64,000 nt of DNA, taken from the NCBI GenBank assembly GCA_963847615.1, contig CAWKAN010000020.1, positions 558,001-622,000 of the forward strand, read 5' to 3'. Shown in pieces: positions 30,404 to 38,718 of the stretch. A program made the translations under genes and the position numbers. The stretch comes from Palsa-883 sp963847615. GTDB lineage: Bacteria; Pseudomonadota; Alphaproteobacteria; Acetobacterales; Acetobacteraceae. The notes under the pieces were generated by a model that saw only the letters and a list, made by a program, of their open reading frames with translations, was not told the origin of the DNA and did no database searches. How positions within the stretch are numbered: the first letter of the stretch is position 1; the number at the start of each line of letters is the position of its first letter.

Positions 30404-30461
30404 TGGCGCATCCCGCCCGACCCCCTAAGCTCCGCCGCACGCGACAGGTGAGGAAACGCAC

Positions 30462-31268
30462 GTGCTCGGCATGGCAGGCAAGGTGGCGATCGTGACCGGG
30501 GCGGGCTCGGTCGGACCCGGTTGGGGCAACGGCAAGGCGACGGCGACCCTGCTGGCGCGACAGGGGGCCAGCGTGTTCCTGGTTGACGTCAATTTGGCCG
30601 CCGCCGGCGAGACGCGCGGCATCATCGAGGGCGAGGGCGGCACCTGCGCGGTGCACCAGGCCGACATGATGGTGGCGGCCGAGGTCGCCGGGATGGTGCA
30701 GGCCTGCATCGACCGGTTTGGGCGGCTCGACATCCTGGTGAACAATGTCGGCGGTTCCGCGCCCGGCGATCCGGTGTCGATGACCGAGGCGGTGTGGGAC
30801 CGGCAGATCGACTTCAACCTGAAGACCGCGTTCCTCGGCTGCAAATACGCGCTGCCGGTCATGGTCGCGCAGGGCAAGGGCGCGATCGTCAACATTTCCT
30901 CGGTCGCCGGGCTGCGCAACGATTTTTCCTCCGGGCGCGTGCATGTCGGCTACGCGGCGAGCAAGGCCGGGGTGATCCAGCTGTCGCGCTCGACCGCGGG
31001 GGCGTATGCGAAGCGGGGCGTGCGGGTGAACACCGTGGTGCCCGGCCTGATGCACACGCCGCTGGTCGAGACGCGGCTGGCCAGGACCGTCGCCGGCAAC
31101 GACGTGGCCGCGCTGATCGCGGCGCGCAACGCGGTGGTGCCGATGGGGCGCATGGGCGACGCATGGGACGTGGCGCACGCGGTGCTGTTCCTGGCATCGG
31201 ACGAGGCGCGCTACATCACCGGGACCGAAATCATCGTCGATGGCGGCATCACCGCCGCGATGCCGTAA
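30462..31268 (+). CDS. SDR family oxidoreductase
   Basis: A 268-aa classical short-chain dehydrogenase/reductase. Cofactor motif VAIVTGAGSVGPGWGNGKAT (TGxxxGxG type with an insertion) lies near residue 8, NNVGGSAPGDP follows strand 4, the catalytic Ser is in AIVNISSVAGLRND and the YxxxK is VGYAASKAGVIQLSRSTAG. The C-terminal MGRMGDAWDVAHAVLFLASD, then ARYITGTEIIVDGG is typical. The start may be the GTG at 30462 or the ATG at 30471; the latter gives MAGKVAIVTG, the common family start. The substrate is unknown. It is followed after 36 bases by a decarboxylase-like gene, probably in the same transcript. Confidence 0.88.
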   Translation: MLGMAGKVAIVTGAGSVGPGWGNGKATATLLARQGASVFLVDVNLAAAGETRGIIEGEGGTCAVHQADMMVAAEVAGMVQACIDRFGRLDILVNNVGGSAPGDPVSMTEAVWDRQIDFNLKTAFLGCKYALPVMVAQGKGAIVNISSVAGLRNDFSSGRVHVGYAASKAGVIQLSRSTAGAYAKRGVRVNTVVPGLMHTPLVETRLARTVAGNDVAALIAARNAVVPMGRMGDAWDVAHAVLFLASDEARYITGTEIIVDGGITAAMP

Positions 31269-31304
31269 TCCGGCTACCATTATCGACCTGAGGGGACAGC
31301 ACGC

Positions 31305-31868
31305 ATGAGCGAGCGACGGTTCAAGACGCTGACGGCGGAAACGATGACGCCGGAGCAGCGCGCGGCGGCCGAGGCGATCCAGTCGGGGCCGCGCGGCGCG
31401 GGGCTGCGCGGGCCGTTCAACGCGCTGCTGCGCAGCCCGGAGCTGTGCGACCTGGTGCAGCGCGTCGGCGCCTATGTGCGCTTCAAGAGCGTGCTGCCGG
31501 CGGCCCTGAACGAGATGGCGATCTGCATGGCCGGGCGCAAATGGACCGCGCAGTACGAGTTCTATGCGCACCGCCGCCTGGCGCTGGAGGCCGGGCTGGA
31601 CGCGGCGATCCTGGATGCCATCGCCGCCGGCCAGCGGCCGGCGAAGCTGTCGGACGATGAAGCGGCGGTCTACGATTTCGCCAACGAACTGCTGAGTTCC
31701 GGGCAGGTTGCGGACGCCACCTACGCGCGGGTGAAGGACCGGTTCGACGAGCGCGGCGTGATGGATCTGGTCGGCGCGATCGGCTACTACAGCCTGGTGT
31801 CGATGGTGCTGAACGTCGATCGCGTGCCGCTGCCGGCGGGGGTGGCGCCGCTGCTGGGGCCGTTATAG
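31305..31868 (+). CDS. Carboxymuconolactone decarboxylase family protein
   Basis: A 187-aa member of the CMD/AhpD-like family. It shows the conserved NEMAICMAGRKWTAQYEFYA, then HRRLALEAGLDAAILDAIAA and DEAAVYDFANELLSSGQVAD segments of the all-helical fold. The AhpD CxxC pair is absent (one Cys, in AICMAGR), so peroxidase-reductant activity is unlikely and a hydrolase or decarboxylase role is more plausible. GAGGGGACAG upstream of the ATG is a good ribosome binding site. Co-orientation with the SDR suggests a shared catabolic pathway, but no substrate is indicated. Confidence 0.82.
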   Translation: MSERRFKTLTAETMTPEQRAAAEAIQSGPRGAGLRGPFNALLRSPELCDLVQRVGAYVRFKSVLPAALNEMAICMAGRKWTAQYEFYAHRRLALEAGLDAAILDAIAAGQRPAKLSDDEAAVYDFANELLSSGQVADATYARVKDRFDERGVMDLVGAIGYYSLVSMVLNVDRVPLPAGVAPLLGPL

Positions 31869-31956
31869 CGCCAGAACGATATCGGACGCAAAGGAAGCCC
31901 ATCCGCCTCCCTTGCGGGTTGCGGCCGTGCCCGGCGTGCGACGCCGGGCGGTCGGC

Positions 31957-32682
31957 TCAATGCCGCGGGTCCGCCGCCAGGTGGCGCAGCGCGGCCAGGT
32001 CGCGCAGCTCGGCGCCGTTCGGCTCGAGCGTGATGGTTCCCTCGCGGCGCCAATGCGTCATCATGCGGCACACCGTCTCGACGGTCAGCCCCAGGTGGTC
32101 GGCGATGTCGCCCCGGCCCATCGGCAGCGCGATCTTGCGCCCGCTCACCTGGCGCCCGCCCTCCTGCGGCCCGTTCCCCTGGCGCGCCGCCATCTCCAGC
32201 AGGAACGTCGCGATCCGCTCCGACGCGGTCTTGCGCCCCAGCAGCAGCATCCGGTCATAGGCCTCCCGCAGGTTGCGCCCGGCCATCTCGCGCAGCCAGC
32301 GCGCCAGGGCGGGCTGGCGCTCGATCAGCGCCTCGACCTCGCGCCTTCGGTAGCGCTGCACGACGACGTCGGTCACCGCCTGGGCGGCGAAGTCGTGCGT
32401 GTCGAGCGCATCGAAGCCCAGGCAGTCGCCGGCGAACAGGAAGGCGCCGACCTGGCGCCGCCCGTCCTCCATCAGCCTGACAGTGCGCAGGCAGCCGCTG
32501 ACAATACGGTAACAGGACGAAGCCGGCTCGCCCTGGGCGTGCAGCTCGCGATCGCGCGGCAGGCTGATCCTGATCCCCAGTCCGGCCAGCGGATCGAGCC
32601 TGCCGGCGTCCGCCGCGCGCGCGATCGGCGGCCGGCCGGGTGCCCGGGTCCGCTGCTCCGTCAAGCTCATCGTCGCTGACAT
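31957..32682 (-). CDS. fixK: Crp/Fnr-family regulator, FixK-like
   Basis: A 241-aa regulator with a cyclic-nucleotide-binding fold (residues 45-150: LHAQGEPASSCYRIVSGCLR, then RRQVGAFLFAGDCLGFDA) and a C-terminal winged helix. Its recognition segment is LPMGRGDIADHLGLTVETV, then CRMMTHWRREGTI. The N-terminal cysteine cluster that binds the oxygen-sensing Fe-S cluster of FNR is absent, as in FixK. Homologues bind TTGAT-N4-ATCAA boxes, and one such box occurs at 33466 beyond fixJ. It is divergent from fixJ with 136 bases between starts, as expected if FixJ activates it. The fixK assignment rests on context plus the missing cysteines. Confidence 0.8.
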   Translation of the reverse strand: MSATMSLTEQRTRAPGRPPIARAADAGRLDPLAGLGIRISLPRDRELHAQGEPASSCYRIVSGCLRTVRLMEDGRRQVGAFLFAGDCLGFDALDTHDFAAQAVTDVVVQRYRRREVEALIERQPALARWLREMAGRNLREAYDRMLLLGRKTASERIATFLLEMAARQGNGPQEGGRQVSGRKIALPMGRGDIADHLGLTVETVCRMMTHWRREGTITLEPNGAELRDLAALRHLAADPRH

Positions 32683-32758
32683 GATCCCCTCCGTCGGCTG
32701 GCTGAACTGTCCTGGGCCAAGCTGTAGCGAGCGGCGGCAGTGGCGGAAATTCGCAAAC

Positions 32759-32786
32759 GGACGTACGGAAGAGTGCGTACGTACTC
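32759..32786. promoter_or_regulatory. Possible regulator site between fixK and fixJ
   Basis: GGACGTACGG (32759-32768) and GTACGTACTC (32777-32786) are two ACGTAC-containing palindromes 18 bases apart, one and a half to two helical turns, in the divergent promoter region. Two-site spacing suggests binding of a dimeric regulator such as FixJ. No published consensus was checked. Confidence 0.4.
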
Positions 32787-32818
32787 ACCCGGTTGCGGAC
32801 AGACCGACGGAGGACAGC

Positions 32819-33469
32819 ATGGCCCAGCCCGCGGCAACCGACCTCGCCCAGGTGCACGTCATCGACGACGACGACGCGGTGCGCGATTCGGTGGCGTTGC
32901 TGCTCGGCTCGGCGGGCCTGACGGCGCGGACCTACGCCTCGGCGACGGACTTCCTGGCCGTGGCGCCTGGCCTCGCCGCCGGCTGCGTGCTGACCGACGT
33001 GCGCATGCCTGACCTGGATGGGTTGGCGCTGCAGCACCGGCTGACCGAGGCCGGGGTCGGGCTGCCGGTGATCATGATGACCGGCCACGGCGACGTGCCG
33101 ATCGCGGTGGCGGCGCTGAAGGCCGGGGCGGTGGATTTCCTGGAAAAACCGTTCGATGACGCGCGCCTGATCGCCGCCGTCCGCGCCGCCCTGTCGGCCA
33201 GCGAGGGCGCCCGGCGCCAGACCGCCGCTGCGGCCAGGATCGCCGCGCGCCTCGCCACCCTGACCCCGCGCGAGCGCGAGGTGCTCGACCTGCTGGTCGT
33301 CGGCAATCCCAACAAGACCATCGCCTACGCCCTGGGCGCCAGCCCGCGCACCGTCGAGGTGCATCGGGCGCGGGTGATGGAGAAGATGCGCGCGCACAGC
33401 CTGGCGGAACTGGTCCGCATGGTCATCGCCGCCGCCGAAAGCGCCGCGCGCAAGCCGGCGTGCAGTTGA
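32819..33469 (+). CDS. fixJ: FixJ-family response regulator
   Basis: A 216-aa two-domain regulator. The receiver (about residues 10-125) has the acidic pocket VIDDDD, phosphoacceptor D60 in GCVLTDVRMPDLDG, T in MMTGHGD and K in FLEKPFDD. The LuxR-type HTH (about 145-205) reads LTPREREVLDLLVVGNPNKT, then IAYALGASPRTVEVHRARVM. FixJ is phosphorylated by FixL when oxygen is low and activates fixK. ACGGAGGACAGC precedes the ATG. The gene's stop overlaps a FixK-type box that could control the next gene. Confidence 0.88.
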   Translation: MAQPAATDLAQVHVIDDDDAVRDSVALLLGSAGLTARTYASATDFLAVAPGLAAGCVLTDVRMPDLDGLALQHRLTEAGVGLPVIMMTGHGDVPIAVAALKAGAVDFLEKPFDDARLIAAVRAALSASEGARRQTAAAARIAARLATLTPREREVLDLLVVGNPNKTIAYALGASPRTVEVHRARVMEKMRAHSLAELVRMVIAAAESAARKPACS

Positions 33470-33479
33470 CCTAAATCAA
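33466..33479. promoter_or_regulatory. FixK/FNR-type box
   Basis: TTGACCTAAATCAA matches TTGAT-N4-ATCAA except for one base. It overlaps the fixJ stop codon and lies 84 bases upstream of the receiver-only protein at 33564, a suitable distance for a class II or class I activator site. Confidence 0.6.
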
Positions 33480-33563
33480 GGCGTCGGCGCGCTACCGCCA
33501 TAAGGTCCGCCGGCCGAACGGCGCGCAACGCCGGTCGGGGCGAGGGGTGGTGGAGCGATTGCG

Positions 33564-33950
33564 ATGCAGGACGGACACCGCTCGGTGGTGGCAGTGGTCG
33601 ATGATGACGAGGCGGTGCGCGAGTCGCTCCGCTTCCTGCTGGAGATCGCCGGCTACGACGTCCTGACCTTCGACTCCGCGCAGGCCTACCTGGACCATGT
33701 CAGTCGTCAGCCGGCCACCTGCCTGGTGCTCGATCAGCACATGCCGCACACCACCGGCCTTGAGTTGCTGGCCATGCTGCGCCAGCGTGGCCAGCGCCTG
33801 CCGACCGCGCTGATCACCGGCTCGCTCTCGCCGGACCTGGTCCGCCAGGCCACCGCGCTCGGCGCGTCGCGGGTGCTGGAGAAGCCGCTGGCGGACGATG
33901 CGCTGCTGCGCTTCGTGGCGTGCGCGGCGGCCGGCTTGTGTCGCCAATGA
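33564..33950 (+). CDS. Single-domain response regulator (receiver only)
   Basis: A 128-aa CheY/FixJ-receiver-like protein with no output domain. The acidic pocket is VVDDDEAVRE, the phosphoacceptor D57 lies in CLVLDQHMPHTTGLELL, the switch Thr is in TALITGSLS and the Lys in VLEKPLADD. Standing between fixJ and fixL, it may act as a phosphate sink or feedback element on FixL, like FixT-type antagonists or stand-alone receivers in other Fix clusters. A FixK-type box upstream fits such feedback. The role is inferred. Confidence 0.8.
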   Translation: MQDGHRSVVAVVDDDEAVRESLRFLLEIAGYDVLTFDSAQAYLDHVSRQPATCLVLDQHMPHTTGLELLAMLRQRGQRLPTALITGSLSPDLVRQATALGASRVLEKPLADDALLRFVACAAAGLCRQ

Positions 33951-34063
33951 TCCCGCCGGCGAAATACCGACTTGTGATCTCGCGGTCCCAATGCCGGCTT
34001 GCGCCCAGGGCGGCAATCTAGCCATCCTCGCGCCGATGTGCCTGGGGTACGGGGGGGACCGGG

Positions 34064-35179
34064 ATGTCTGATCGCGTCGCGACGGACGACGGCGCGGCCT
34101 TGCTGCGCTCGGTCCTGGAGACCGTGCCGGACGCCATGGTCGTGATCGACGATCGCGGCGCGATCCTGCTGTTCAGCACCGCCGCCGAGCACCTGTTCGG
34201 CTACACCGCCGACGAGGTGCGGGGGCGCAATGTCAGCCTGCTGATGCCCGCGCCGTATCGCGAAGCGCACGATGCCTACCTCACCCGTTTCCTGGCCACC
34301 GGCGAGCGGCGGATCATCGGCGTCGGCCGCGTGGTGGTCGGCCTGCGCAAGGACGGCGGCACCTTCCCGATGGAACTCCAGGTCGGCGAGGTGCAGAGCG
34401 GCGGGCACCTGCTGTTCACCGGCTTCATGCACGACCTGACCAACCGCCAACGCACCGAGCAGCGGCTGCAGGAGCTGCAGGCCGGGCTGCTGCACGCGTC
34501 GCGCCTGCGCTCGATGGGCCAGATGGCCGCCGCGCTGGCGCACGAGCTGAACCAGCCGCTGACCGCCACCGCGAACTATGTGAAGGCGGCGCAGCGCCTG
34601 GCCGACGCAGCGCAGCCGGATCGGGCGCGGATAAGCCAGGCGCTGGAGCTGGCCGCGCAGCAGACCGTGCGGTCCGGCGAGATCATCCGCCGGCTGCGCG
34701 GCTTCGTCGCGCGCGGCGAGGTGGAGCGGCGGGCGGAGCCGATGGGCAAGCTGATCGAGGAGGCCAGCGCACTGGCCCTGCTCGGCGCCAGGGAGCAGGG
34801 CCTGCGGCTCGATCTCGGCCTTGGCACTTCCGTCCCGGCGGTCGCGGTGGACCGCGTGCAGATCCAGCAGGTGCTGCTGAACCTGATGCGCAACGCCATG
34901 GAGGCGATGGCGCAGAGCCCCCGCCGCGAGCTGACGGTGTGCCTCGGCGCGGCCGACGGGATGGTGCAGGTGAGCGTCGTCGATACCGGCCCCGGCGTGG
35001 CGCCCGAGGTCGTGGCCCAGTTGTTTCAGCCCTTCGTCACCACCAAGCCGGACGGCATGGGGATCGGCCTGTCGGTCTGCCGCACCATCATCGAGGCGCA
35101 TGGCGGGCGGTTGTGGATGGACCCCAATCCGGACGGCGGCAGCCGGTTTCACTTTACCCTGCCGGTCGCCAAGGATTAG
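34064..35179 (+). CDS. fixL: FixL-type heme oxygen-sensor histidine kinase
   Basis: A 371-aa soluble PAS-histidine kinase with no membrane segment. The PAS domain (about residues 12-130) keeps the residues known from rhizobial FixL: the proximal heme histidine at H69 in YREAHDAY, an arginine at R75, the distal IIG and R89 in ERRIIGVGRVV, and FTGFMHDLT at the end. The HisKA phosphoacceptor is H160 in ALAHELNQPL. The ATPase domain has NLMRNAMEAM, VVDTGPGV and PDGMGIGLSVCRTII. Oxygen binding to heme should switch the kinase off. Genes for its likely partners lie immediately upstream. Confidence 0.88.
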   Translation: MSDRVATDDGAALLRSVLETVPDAMVVIDDRGAILLFSTAAEHLFGYTADEVRGRNVSLLMPAPYREAHDAYLTRFLATGERRIIGVGRVVVGLRKDGGTFPMELQVGEVQSGGHLLFTGFMHDLTNRQRTEQRLQELQAGLLHASRLRSMGQMAAALAHELNQPLTATANYVKAAQRLADAAQPDRARISQALELAAQQTVRSGEIIRRLRGFVARGEVERRAEPMGKLIEEASALALLGAREQGLRLDLGLGTSVPAVAVDRVQIQQVLLNLMRNAMEAMAQSPRRELTVCLGAADGMVQVSVVDTGPGVAPEVVAQLFQPFVTTKPDGMGIGLSVCRTIIEAHGGRLWMDPNPDGGSRFHFTLPVAKD

Positions 35180-35221
35180 CTCACCGCCTGGGCGCGAGAA
35201 GCGGCCCGGAAGGACGCCTGC

Positions 35222-37780
35222 ATGCCTGACAATGACCGTGGCACGACCCCGCCGGATGGCACGCCCACCCCGCTGCCGCCCGCCCCGCCGCCGCCCGCCC
35301 CGCTGGCAGCGGCCCCGCCGCCGCCCGCCCCGCTGGCAGCGGCCCCGCCGCCGCCCGCCCCGCCGCCGCCCGCCCCGCTGCCGCCAGAGCGCCTGGCGCG
35401 GCGCACCGACCTGTCCGGCCTGGCCTTCACCACCACGGCCGAGTTGGCACCGATCGACGGCGCCGTCGCGCAGCAGCGGGCCGCCGACGCGATCCGCCTG
35501 GGCAGTGGCATCCCGGTGCGCGGGTTCAACGTCTTCGCCATCGGCGCCAGTGGGGCGCGCATCCGCCAGGCGGTCACCGCCGTGCTCGCCGAGGCCACCA
35601 GCGCGCGCCCCAGCCCGCCGGACTGGGTCTATGTCAACAACTTCGAGGTCCCGCACCGCCCGAGCGCCATCATGCTGCCTTCCGGCCGGGCGCCCGCGCT
35701 GCAGAAGACGATGCAGCATCTGATCGAGGACCTGCGCGTCGCGCTGCCGGCGGCGTTCGAGAGCGAGGACTACCAGCGCCGGCGCGGCGCGATCGAGGAC
35801 GAGATCCGCGGCCGCGGCGAGCGCGCCTTCAACGCGCTGGGCGAGAAGGCCACCGCCAAGGGCATCACCATCCTGCGCACCCCGATGGGCTTCACCATGG
35901 CCCCGGCGCGCGACGGCCAGGTGGTCCCGCCGGAGACGTTCAACACCTGGCCGGAGGCCGAGCGCCAGGCCGCGCAGGCGGCGATCCAGGAACTGGAGCC
36001 GGAGCTGGAACAGACGCTGCGCTCGATGCCGCGGCTCGACAAGGAGCGGCGCGACGCGCTGCGCGCGCTGGACCAGGAGACCGCGCGCGCCGCGGTGGGC
36101 CAGTCGATCGAGGAGGCGCGGGCGGAATTCGCCGACCTGCCCCCGGTGCTGGCGCAGTTCGACGCGGTGCGTGCCGACCTGATCGAGAACGTCTACCTGT
36201 TCGTCAATCCCCAGCTCGCCGAGGCTGCCGGACAGCAACCGGTCACCCGCCCGGGCAGCCCGTTCGAGCGCTACGACGTCAACGTGCTGGTCACCCAGGC
36301 CGATCACGCCAACGGCGCGCCGATCGTCGAGGAGCTGCACCCGACGCTCGGCAACCTGGTCGGGCGCGTCGAGTACCTCTCGCTGCAGGGCGTGCTGGTC
36401 ACCAATTTCCGCCTGATCAAGGCCGGCGCGCTGCACCGGGCCAATGGCGGCACGATCCTGATCGACGCACGCGGCCTGCTGAGCGAGCCGTTCAGTTGGC
36501 CGGCGCTGAAACGCGCGCTGAGCCAGCAGCGCATCGTCATCGAGGACGTGGCGCACGTCATCGGCGTCGCCACCACGGTGTCGCTGGAGCCCGACCCGAT
36601 CCCGCTCGATGCCAAGGTGGTGCTGTTCGGCGACCGCATATTGTACTACCTGCTGGCCACGCTGGACCCCGAATTCGCCCAGCACTTCAAGGTGCTGGCG
36701 GATTTCGACGACGACACGCCGCGCACCCCGGACAGCGAGGCGGTGCTGGCCCGCCTGATCGCCGACATCGCAAGGCGCGACGCGCTGAAGCCGCTGGATC
36801 GCGCGGCGGTGGCCGGCGTGCTCGACCACGCCGCGCGGCTGGCCGAGGACGCCTCGCGCCTCACGCTGATGGTCGAGTTCCTGCACGAGCTGGTGGTGGA
36901 GGCCAGCCATTGGGCCGGCGTCGCCGGGCGCGAGGTGGTCGGCCGCGACGACATCGATCGCGCCATCGCCGAGCAGCGCCGCCGCGCCGCGCGCATCGAG
37001 GAGCGCGGGCGCGAGATGATCCTGCGCGACATCGCGCTGATCGACACCGCCGGCAGCCGGGTCGGGCAGATCAACGGGCTGAGCGTGCTCAGCCTGGGCA
37101 CCCACGCGTTCGGCCGCCCGACCCGCATCACCGCGCGGGTGCGCCCCGGCACCGGGCGCATCGTCGATATCGAGCGCGAGGTCGAGCTGGGCGGCCCGCT
37201 GCACTCCAAGGGCGTGCTGATCCTGTCCGGCTTCCTGGCCGGGCGCTACGCGCTGGACAGCGCCATGTCGCTGGCCGCCAGCCTGGTGTTCGAGCAGTCC
37301 TACGGCGGCGTCAACGGCGACAGCGCCTCCTCGGCCGAGCTCTACACGCTGCTCTCGGCGTTGGCCGAGGCGCCGCTGCGCCAGGACCTGGCGGTGACCG
37401 GGTCGGTCAACCAGCTCGGCGAGGTACAGGCGATCGGCGGGGTCAACGAGAAGATCGAGGGGTTCTTCGACATCTGCGCCGCGCGCGGCCTGAGCGGGAC
37501 GCAGGGCGTGCTGATCCCGGCGGCCAATGTGCAGCACCTGATGCTGCGCACCGACGTGGTCGCGGCCTGCGCCGCGGGGCGGTTCGCGGTCTATCCGGTG
37601 CGCACGATCGATGCCGGGATCGCGCTGCTGACCGGCCGCCCGGCCGGCACGCGCGGCGCCGATGGGGCCTATCCGGAAGGCAGCCTCAATCGCGCGGTGG
37701 AGGCGCGGCTGAAAGCCTTCGCCGAGGTGCGGCGCGCCATGGGTGGCGGCGGGAACTCGCCGCCGGCCAAGGCGCTCTGA
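35222..37780 (+). CDS. Lon-like ATP-dependent protease (LonB/LonC type, AAA family)
   Basis: An 852-aa protein. It starts with a proline-rich tail (about residues 15-55) of repeated PPPAPLAAA units. A central region without strong Walker motifs follows and contains VQGVLVTNF-type and ANGGTILIDARGLLSEPFSW segments of the Lon-related AAA proteins. The C-terminal protease domain has the Ser-Lys dyad S701 (NGDSASSAELY) and K744 (GGVNEKIEGFF). It resembles the archaeal-LonB-like bacterial family rather than housekeeping LonA. It is followed by USP and site-2 protease genes with 2-base spacing or overlap, suggesting a stress or proteolysis operon downstream of FixL. Confidence 0.85.
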   Translation: MPDNDRGTTPPDGTPTPLPPAPPPPAPLAAAPPPPAPLAAAPPPPAPPPPAPLPPERLARRTDLSGLAFTTTAELAPIDGAVAQQRAADAIRLGSGIPVRGFNVFAIGASGARIRQAVTAVLAEATSARPSPPDWVYVNNFEVPHRPSAIMLPSGRAPALQKTMQHLIEDLRVALPAAFESEDYQRRRGAIEDEIRGRGERAFNALGEKATAKGITILRTPMGFTMAPARDGQVVPPETFNTWPEAERQAAQAAIQELEPELEQTLRSMPRLDKERRDALRALDQETARAAVGQSIEEARAEFADLPPVLAQFDAVRADLIENVYLFVNPQLAEAAGQQPVTRPGSPFERYDVNVLVTQADHANGAPIVEELHPTLGNLVGRVEYLSLQGVLVTNFRLIKAGALHRANGGTILIDARGLLSEPFSWPALKRALSQQRIVIEDVAHVIGVATTVSLEPDPIPLDAKVVLFGDRILYYLLATLDPEFAQHFKVLADFDDDTPRTPDSEAVLARLIADIARRDALKPLDRAAVAGVLDHAARLAEDASRLTLMVEFLHELVVEASHWAGVAGREVVGRDDIDRAIAEQRRRAARIEERGREMILRDIALIDTAGSRVGQINGLSVLSLGTHAFGRPTRITARVRPGTGRIVDIEREVELGGPLHSKGVLILSGFLAGRYALDSAMSLAASLVFEQSYGGVNGDSASSAELYTLLSALAEAPLRQDLAVTGSVNQLGEVQAIGGVNEKIEGFFDICAARGLSGTQGVLIPAANVQHLMLRTDVVAACAAGRFAVYPVRTIDAGIALLTGRPAGTRGADGAYPEGSLNRAVEARLKAFAEVRRAMGGGGNSPPAKAL

Positions 37781-37782
37781 GC

Positions 37783-38718
37783 ATGTCCGGCCGTGCCACC
37801 TATCATCGCGTGCTGCTCGACCTCTGCAACGCCGCCGCCGACCGCGGCGGCATCCGTATCGCCGCCGAGCTGGCGCGGCTGCTCGATCTCGATCTGACCG
37901 GCGTGTTCATCGAGGACGCGGCGCTGCTCGGGCTGGCCGGCTACAGCTTCGCCCGCGAACTGCGCCTGCCGGGGCACCAGTGGCACGCGCTGGACCCCGG
38001 GCGGATCGCCGAGGAGCTGCGCGCGGCCTCCGACGCCGCGCGGCGGAGGCTGGACGCCCAGTGCGCACCGCTCGGCATCCGCGGCCTGTTCGAAGTGGTG
38101 CGCGGCGATCCCGGCGCCTCCGTCGCCGCCTTGTCGGGGACCAGCGATATCGTCGTGCTGGTCGAGCCGGCGACCCCGTCGGAGCGTCTGGCGCGCGCCT
38201 TCCCGCGGTCCTGGCAGTCGGCGTTGCGCTCCGCCGCATCGGTGCTGCTGGTGCCGCCGCGGATCGCCCGCTATCGCGGCCCGGTCGCCGCGGTGGTGAC
38301 CCGGGCCGACAACCCCGCTCTGGCGACCGCCGCCGCCATCGCGGTGGCGGCCGGGGAGCACCTGCTCCTGCTGCTGCCGCCGGGCGAGGATTGGAAGGCG
38401 TCGGCGGTGGCCGGCGCGCGCGCCGCCGGCCTGCCGGTCGGGCGGATACAGACCGGGCGACTTCAGGCCGGCCGGACCCACGTTGGCGGGAACCACGCTG
38501 GCGGGAACCATGCTGTAGGGAACCACGCTGGCGGGAACCACGCTGGCCGGTTGGGCGCGCTGACGGCGGAGGCGGTGCTGCACGCCCTCGGCATGGCGCA
38601 GGAGCGCCTGCTGGTGCTGACGCGCGATGCCGGCGGTCTGCCCGAGACGGCGCCCTCGGCGCTGGCCACGGTGCGCCGCGTGCCGGTGCTGCTGGTGGAG
38701 CCGGACGCCGCCGCATGA
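37783..38718 (+). CDS. Universal-stress-like protein with an internal peptide repeat
   Basis: A 311-aa protein. The first 150 residues look like a nucleotide-binding alpha/beta fold (HRVLLDLCNAAADRGGIRIA, LARLLDLDLTGVFIEDAALL, DIVVLVEPATPSERLARAF), with a second half-domain after residue 160. Residues about 230-255 are a GGNHA repeat (VGGNHAGGNHAVGNHAGGNH) encoded by a 15-nt tandem repeat at about 38486-38550, which looks like a recent expansion. The ATG at 37783 is 2 bases after the Lon stop, and its own stop overlaps the next ATG. USP is my best reading; no ATP-binding G-x2-G-x9-G motif is clearly preserved. Confidence 0.55.
   Translation: MSGRATYHRVLLDLCNAAADRGGIRIAAELARLLDLDLTGVFIEDAALLGLAGYSFARELRLPGHQWHALDPGRIAEELRAASDAARRRLDAQCAPLGIRGLFEVVRGDPGASVAALSGTSDIVVLVEPATPSERLARAFPRSWQSALRSAASVLLVPPRIARYRGPVAAVVTRADNPALATAAAIAVAAGEHLLLLLPPGEDWKASAVAGARAAGLPVGRIQTGRLQAGRTHVGGNHAGGNHAVGNHAGGNHAGRLGALTAEAVLHALGMAQERLLVLTRDAGGLPETAPSALATVRRVPVLLVEPDAAA

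Noticed and set aside
30094..30411. Longer reading of the twin-transmembrane protein starting near 30411
   Set aside because: The extra 40 residues are encoded by a 13-nt tandem repeat and lack conservation; the GTG at 30288 directly precedes the first membrane helix.
33734..37537. Minus-strand open frame of about 1270 codons opposite fixL and the Lon-like gene
   Set aside because: Composition is dominated by R, H, Q, G and A as in a shadow of GC3-rich coding DNA, no family motif is visible, and the plus-strand genes are convincing throughout.
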